From: Acanthamoeba lenticulata | Taxonomy: Eukaryota > Discosea > Longamoebia > Acanthamoebidae | Reading direction: 5' to 3' | Assembly: GCA_002179805.1 (NCBI GenBank) | Contig: NAVB01003729.1 | Span: forward strand, 1-11,049 | DNA: 11,049 nucleotides | Shown: in pieces, positions 7,948-11,049 of the stretch | Layout: every line of letters starts with the position of its first letter | How positions within the stretch are numbered: position 1 is the first letter of the stretch | Notes under the pieces: model-generated | What the model was told of the DNA's origin: nothing | Databases searched by the model: none | Seen by the model: the letters and a program-made list of their open reading frames with translations, nothing else | Made by a program: the position numbers and the translations under genes

Positions 7948-9302
7948 CGTGATTTTTATTTTTCGTTTCTCTTTTCTTCGAGCATTTCTCTCTGTTTTTC
8001 TCAAGCTAAGGAAGATCCGGATTTACACGAAGAGCGCGCTGATATATATGGGGCCAATGGCAGAGCGACTTCGGGAGATTCCCAATCAATCTGGTGGTCT
8101 TTTGCCCTGGCATGCAGGATCGCGGTCGTTCCAACTACTTCTGCCACGGCCAACGGCAGAAGGATACCGGGTAGCGGAGCCGGACAACAAGAGACCGCCA
8201 AGGCAACCGTCCGCGTCAGGTCGTCAGCAAAGAATCGGCCGTGTTCAGTCCACTCGGACTTCGCCCGGTTCGCCGTTCAGTTTGCTGTTTAGCTTCTCTT
8301 TGGCGATCACCACTTCCTTCGTCCCTTTTGCGCCCTCGCTCCTCTTCGTGTTCGTTCATCTTCTCGCAAAAGGCGGTCTGGCCGGGAAGGAGACACACAA
8401 GCCGTGCGGGGCATTCATTCAAAAACACAAAGTGGTCGACGTCAAACCGACCGTCAGCGTTTGCCCCTCAACCAGGTCAAGACGACCCGAGGTCCGCCTC
8501 CCCCTCCCTACGCCAGCACACGTCACGGAGTCTGTCTGGCTGGCTTCCCCTTGCCGCGGCTGCCTTTCCTCTCCGCAACCGCAGCGCAGCACCAAAGCAA
8601 CGTCGCAACCGCCACACAACTCATTCTGATTTGGACCCCCGAACAGAAGAAGCCTCGCCTACTCGCGCTCTCAAAAAGCATATTCGGCGCACTAGAAGCG
8701 TACGCTTCCGTTTCCCTTCTTCTTCTTCTTCTTCTCTTTTGTTCGTTTCTCCTCTACATGTGTACACGCCATCGTCCACTGCTGGATACATTTTTACAAC
8801 GTTCCCTCTCCCGCGGGTGTTTCTTTTCTCCCCCAAAGTTGTTGTCGGCCCATTGGCCCGCAAGTTGTTGTTATTGTGGCCTCACGGCGTGAGCCGTTAT
8901 TTTTGCCCGTTGGGTGTTGGGCCAACCCCCCATACCACGTTGTCTGACCGAGCCTGACTCCTCTCCCTTCTTCTTAATCCTTTCCCAAACGCCTCTTCTT
9001 CTACTTTGCCTGCCTTCCTGCCTGTGCCCGCCAACAGGCACGCCAGCTTGCTCGAGCTTGGACAAAAACTGTAGACGAACTCGCCGGCGCATTCGCGAGC
9101 TATTAATACTACGACTCTTGCCCTAAAACAAGGCCGGGGAGACGAGCAAGAAGTACGTACGACTCCACCTTCTCTCCTCCCAACGACCGTCTACAAAAGT
9201 AGTAGTAGAAGAAGAAGATTGACAAGAACCCTTCCTCTACTTGGCGCGACAAAGAAGAGTATAATTTAGAAGACACCAACTACACACTACACAAGAACAA
9301 GA
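7948..9302. other. Divergent intergenic region, 1.35 kb
   Basis: This is the gap between the RWDD2-like gene (minus) and the RasGEF gene (plus), so it should hold both promoters. The + strand is pyrimidine-rich over long stretches (for example 8280-8360, 8710-8760 and 8950-9010), with a (CTT)6 run at 8716-8733 and an AGT/AGA run near 9199-9218. All three + frames lack stops across about 8404-8626, and one frame stays open at 8241-8957. The translations are Ser/Arg/Pro-rich low-complexity strings without a recognisable domain. I call no gene here. A long leader with 5'-UTR introns, or an unknown gene, remains possible. Confidence 0.55.
8041..8048 (-). promoter_or_regulatory. TATA-like box upstream of the RWDD2-like gene
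   Basis: An alternating ATATATAT element lies about 95 nt upstream of ATG 7947 on the minus strand. It stands out from GC-rich surroundings, which makes it a better TATA candidate than the others in the window. No start site can be seen directly. Confidence 0.4.
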
Positions 9303-11049
9303 ATGAAGCTCGCGCAGAGACTCAAGAAGAAGTCGCTCAAGAGCAGCGACAAGAACTCTGAGAGGGGGTCGGGCGCTTCAGGCCTCGCCATGTGGGAGGC
9401 CCAGCTGGCCGAGCAGGGCGGCCAGGTCATGGGCAGCTCCCCCTCGTCCTCGCCCTCGTCACCCGTCCGCGCGGTGGTCAACGGCACCACCCGACGAACG
9501 ACCCTCTCCGTGAGCGACCCCGAGGGCGACTACTCGTCGCCGTCGTCGTCGTCGTCGTCGCCTCTCGCCCAAAGCTCGTCGCCCGCCCCGATGCCCCGGA
9601 CCAACAGCAAGCTGGCCAACTCGAACCCCGGCTTTGGCGACTCGGCTGGCGGCGAGAGCGGCGAGGAGTTCGCCACCATCGACCGACGAGCGAGCTGCAC
9701 GGGCGTGGCGGCCGACAGCAACGGCGGCCAGTCGCCACAGCAGCCGGTGAGCCCGCGCAGGAAGCCGACGACACAGACGACCCCCACCCGCACGGGCGGC
9801 CTTCTCGGGCGGTTTGGGCGGAGCAAGAACAACGGCACCAGCGACAGTGCCTTGAAGAAGTCGGCCGCCGCCGAAGAGGACTCCCGCCGCAAAGCACAAA
9901 TGGCCGCCCTGGAGATGTTCCGGGAGAAGGGCACCTCCTGCAGCTACGCCGGTACTTGCTTCCCCATGCCTACGTTTAATTGTTTTTATTTACATCTTTT
10001 ATTATTATTATTATTATGGCTTTATTATTTGTTAATATTACTCTCTGTGCCTTGCACTAAAGCCAAATAAGTCGATGTGACGTATTTGACAAATATTTTT
10101 GATGTTTTATGGATCTTCGGCGGCTTTGTCCTATTAAGTGTTCTTCTCTTTTTTTGTACGAGAAGACGATAGACTAATTGACCTCATCTCATCTTGGTGT
10201 TGTTGTGGTGTGCGATGGTGCGTAGTGCCGGCGGCCTACAGCACGGAGGACGCCGAGGCCTCGGCCGAGGACGAGATGGCCAACCTGCGCGTGAGGGAGC
10301 AGGAACGGCGTGCCGGCCGCGGCAAGCGCTCCAACGACGTGCTCATCGAGATTGTACGCTTCTCGCCTGGTCAAAAAGCGCTTCGAGGCTCGTGTGTGGG
10401 GCTCACGCGCGCGCCATGATTGGCACACGACGCTGTTGTGCAGGTGGAGGGAAGGCCTCAGCTGCGCGCTGGCACGTTTGAGGAGATCATGAAGTGGATC
10501 ATCTTCAACAACGTCAACGAGCATATCTCGTCCTTCCTCATCACCTTCCGTGCCTACGGTGCGCGTCCCCTCCACCTCCTTCTCTTCCTCTCGACACCAT
10601 CATCACGATGGCCAGAGCTGTCGACGAGATCTTTGGATCGCTCTGTTCCGATAGGTTGCGCAAATTCGCACTGCCTACCAGGTCATCGGAATTTCAGAAA
10701 TTTGCATTAAGTATCGTTCATCGGTGGTGCTATGACACAATACCAACGCCTCGAGGCTTTTGCCTTGCGCTCATCTTCATCATCATCGTCATCGTCATGT
10801 CATTCTCACTTTTGGACACGAACCGTTGCGATTCATGTGTACCTGCAGGCACGCCGGCGGACTTGTGGGCGGCGCTGATGCGGGTGTTCCAAATCATCGA
10901 GGAGAAGGACAAGATGGCGAGCATCATGAAGGCGGACCTCCGCAAGAAGTGCGGCCTTTTCCCTCTCTGTCGACGTTTTCTCTTGCCTCACACGAAGTCT
11001 TACCGATCCGCGTCATGGATCACAGGACGCTGGATTTGCTGGTGGAGTG
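9303..11049 (+). CDS. Ras guanine-nucleotide exchange factor (5' part)
   Basis: The N-terminal part of a RasGEF; the catalytic CDC25 domain would lie past the window. Proposed exons are 9303-9951, 10226-10353, 10444-10558, 10849-10948 and 11026 onward, giving 338 residues so far in a consistent frame. Residues 1-215 are basic and Ser/Thr/Gly/Pro-rich and probably disordered, with a serine run from a TCG repeat. A charged, likely helical segment (EEDSRRKAQMAALEMF, then AEDEMANLRVREQERRAGR) precedes the domain. From about 260 the RasGEF_N domain begins: LRAGTFEEIMKWIIF, HISSFLITFRAYGTPADLW, LMRVFQIIEEKDK, and KKTLDLLVEW-like at the edge. RasGEF_N packs against and stabilises the catalytic domain, which loads Ras-family GTPases with GTP at membranes. 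Amoebozoa carry many RasGEFs, so the paralogue cannot be named. The ATG follows a leader rich in AAC/CAAG and is the first in frame. Confidence 0.86.
9534..9559 (+). repeat. TCG trinucleotide repeat (polySer) in RasGEF
   Basis: A run of TCG codons with one CCG interruption encodes a serine-rich segment in the disordered N-terminus of the RasGEF. Similar SSP-type clusters occur just upstream (9438-9463). It is a slippage-prone coding repeat. Confidence 0.8.
9999..10017. repeat. (ATT)n microsatellite in RasGEF intron
   Basis: Five to six ATT units lie in the 274-nt first intron of the RasGEF gene, which is much more AT-rich than its exons. It is a likely polymorphic simple repeat. Confidence 0.8.
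10559..10848 (+). other. Unusually long intron (290 nt) in RasGEF
   Basis: The donor is GTGCGC and the acceptor is TGCAG; removal joins FRAYG to TPADLW in phase, as expected for RasGEF_N. It is roughly three to four times the usual intron length here. It contains an ATC/CGT-type repeat (about 10770-10800) and nothing else I recognise. Confidence 0.75.

Noticed and set aside
7742..8629. A 295-codon + strand open frame
   Set aside because: Its first part is antisense to the RWDD2-like first exon, and the remainder is low-complexity Ser/Arg/Pro sequence without a domain.
9257..9269. GTATAATTTAG as a TATA box of the RasGEF gene
   Set aside because: It lies only about 40 nt before the ATG, leaving almost no leader, in a purine-rich stretch that looks like 5' UTR; too weak to list as a promoter.
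9459..9934. Minus-strand open frames opposite the RasGEF N-terminus
   Set aside because: They are shadows of a GC-rich Ser/Pro-coding repeat, dominated by poly-Arg or poly-Asp from CGA/GAC repeats.
1..11049. CRISPR array, insertion sequence or bacterial operon
   Set aside because: No spaced direct repeats, transposase, terminal inverted repeats or Shine-Dalgarno-led gene strings were seen; introns and intron-bearing eukaryotic families run throughout.

Overview
The window looks like nuclear DNA of an amoebozoan close to Acanthamoeba; this is inferred from style, since no database could be searched. Genes are GC-rich and densely packed. They are cut by many short spliceosomal introns, mostly 48-105 nt, with GTACGY or GTGCGY-type donors and CAG acceptors. 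Eukaryotic tRNA genes carry internal B boxes. No operon, ribosome binding site, mobile element or CRISPR array was found.

Layout. (1) 49-608, +: the last three exons of an alpha/beta hydrolase of the YheT/EMB8/ABHD1-ABHD3 type; its 5' part lies outside the window. (2) 712-1807, +: a complete six-exon 2-oxoglutarate/Fe(II) dioxygenase of the PKHD (prolyl/lysyl hydroxylase) type. (3) 1808-2208: an AT-richer spacer with a weak 119-codon ORF and a TATA-like box. (4) 2209-6188, +: a complete 14-exon gene for the DNA helicase HELQ (POLQ-like, superfamily 2). I reconstructed its exon junctions by hand; they join in phase to 969 codons, and one intron appears to be GC-AG. (5) 6244-6563, -: two tRNA genes, Glu(CTC) and Arg(ACG), in the gap between two convergent protein genes. 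(6) 6684-7947, -: a protein with an N-terminal RWD domain and a C-terminal Prp3_C (DUF1115) domain, like RWDD2A/RWDD2B. (7) 7948-9302: a 1.35-kb divergent intergenic region with no gene I can support. (8) 9303 to the window end, +: the 5' part of a Ras guanine-nucleotide exchange factor, with a disordered Ser-rich N-terminus and the start of a RasGEF_N domain.

The genes do not form an evident pathway. HELQ acts in replication-fork and double-strand-break repair, the RasGEF in small-GTPase signalling, the dioxygenase in hydroxylation of an unknown substrate, and the hydrolase probably in lipid or ester metabolism. I see no new multi-gene system. The most useful points are the probable GC-AG intron, the several introns that are multiples of three and free of stops, the tRNA pair antisense to the HELQ 3' flank, and lineage-specific insertions in HELQ and the RWD protein.
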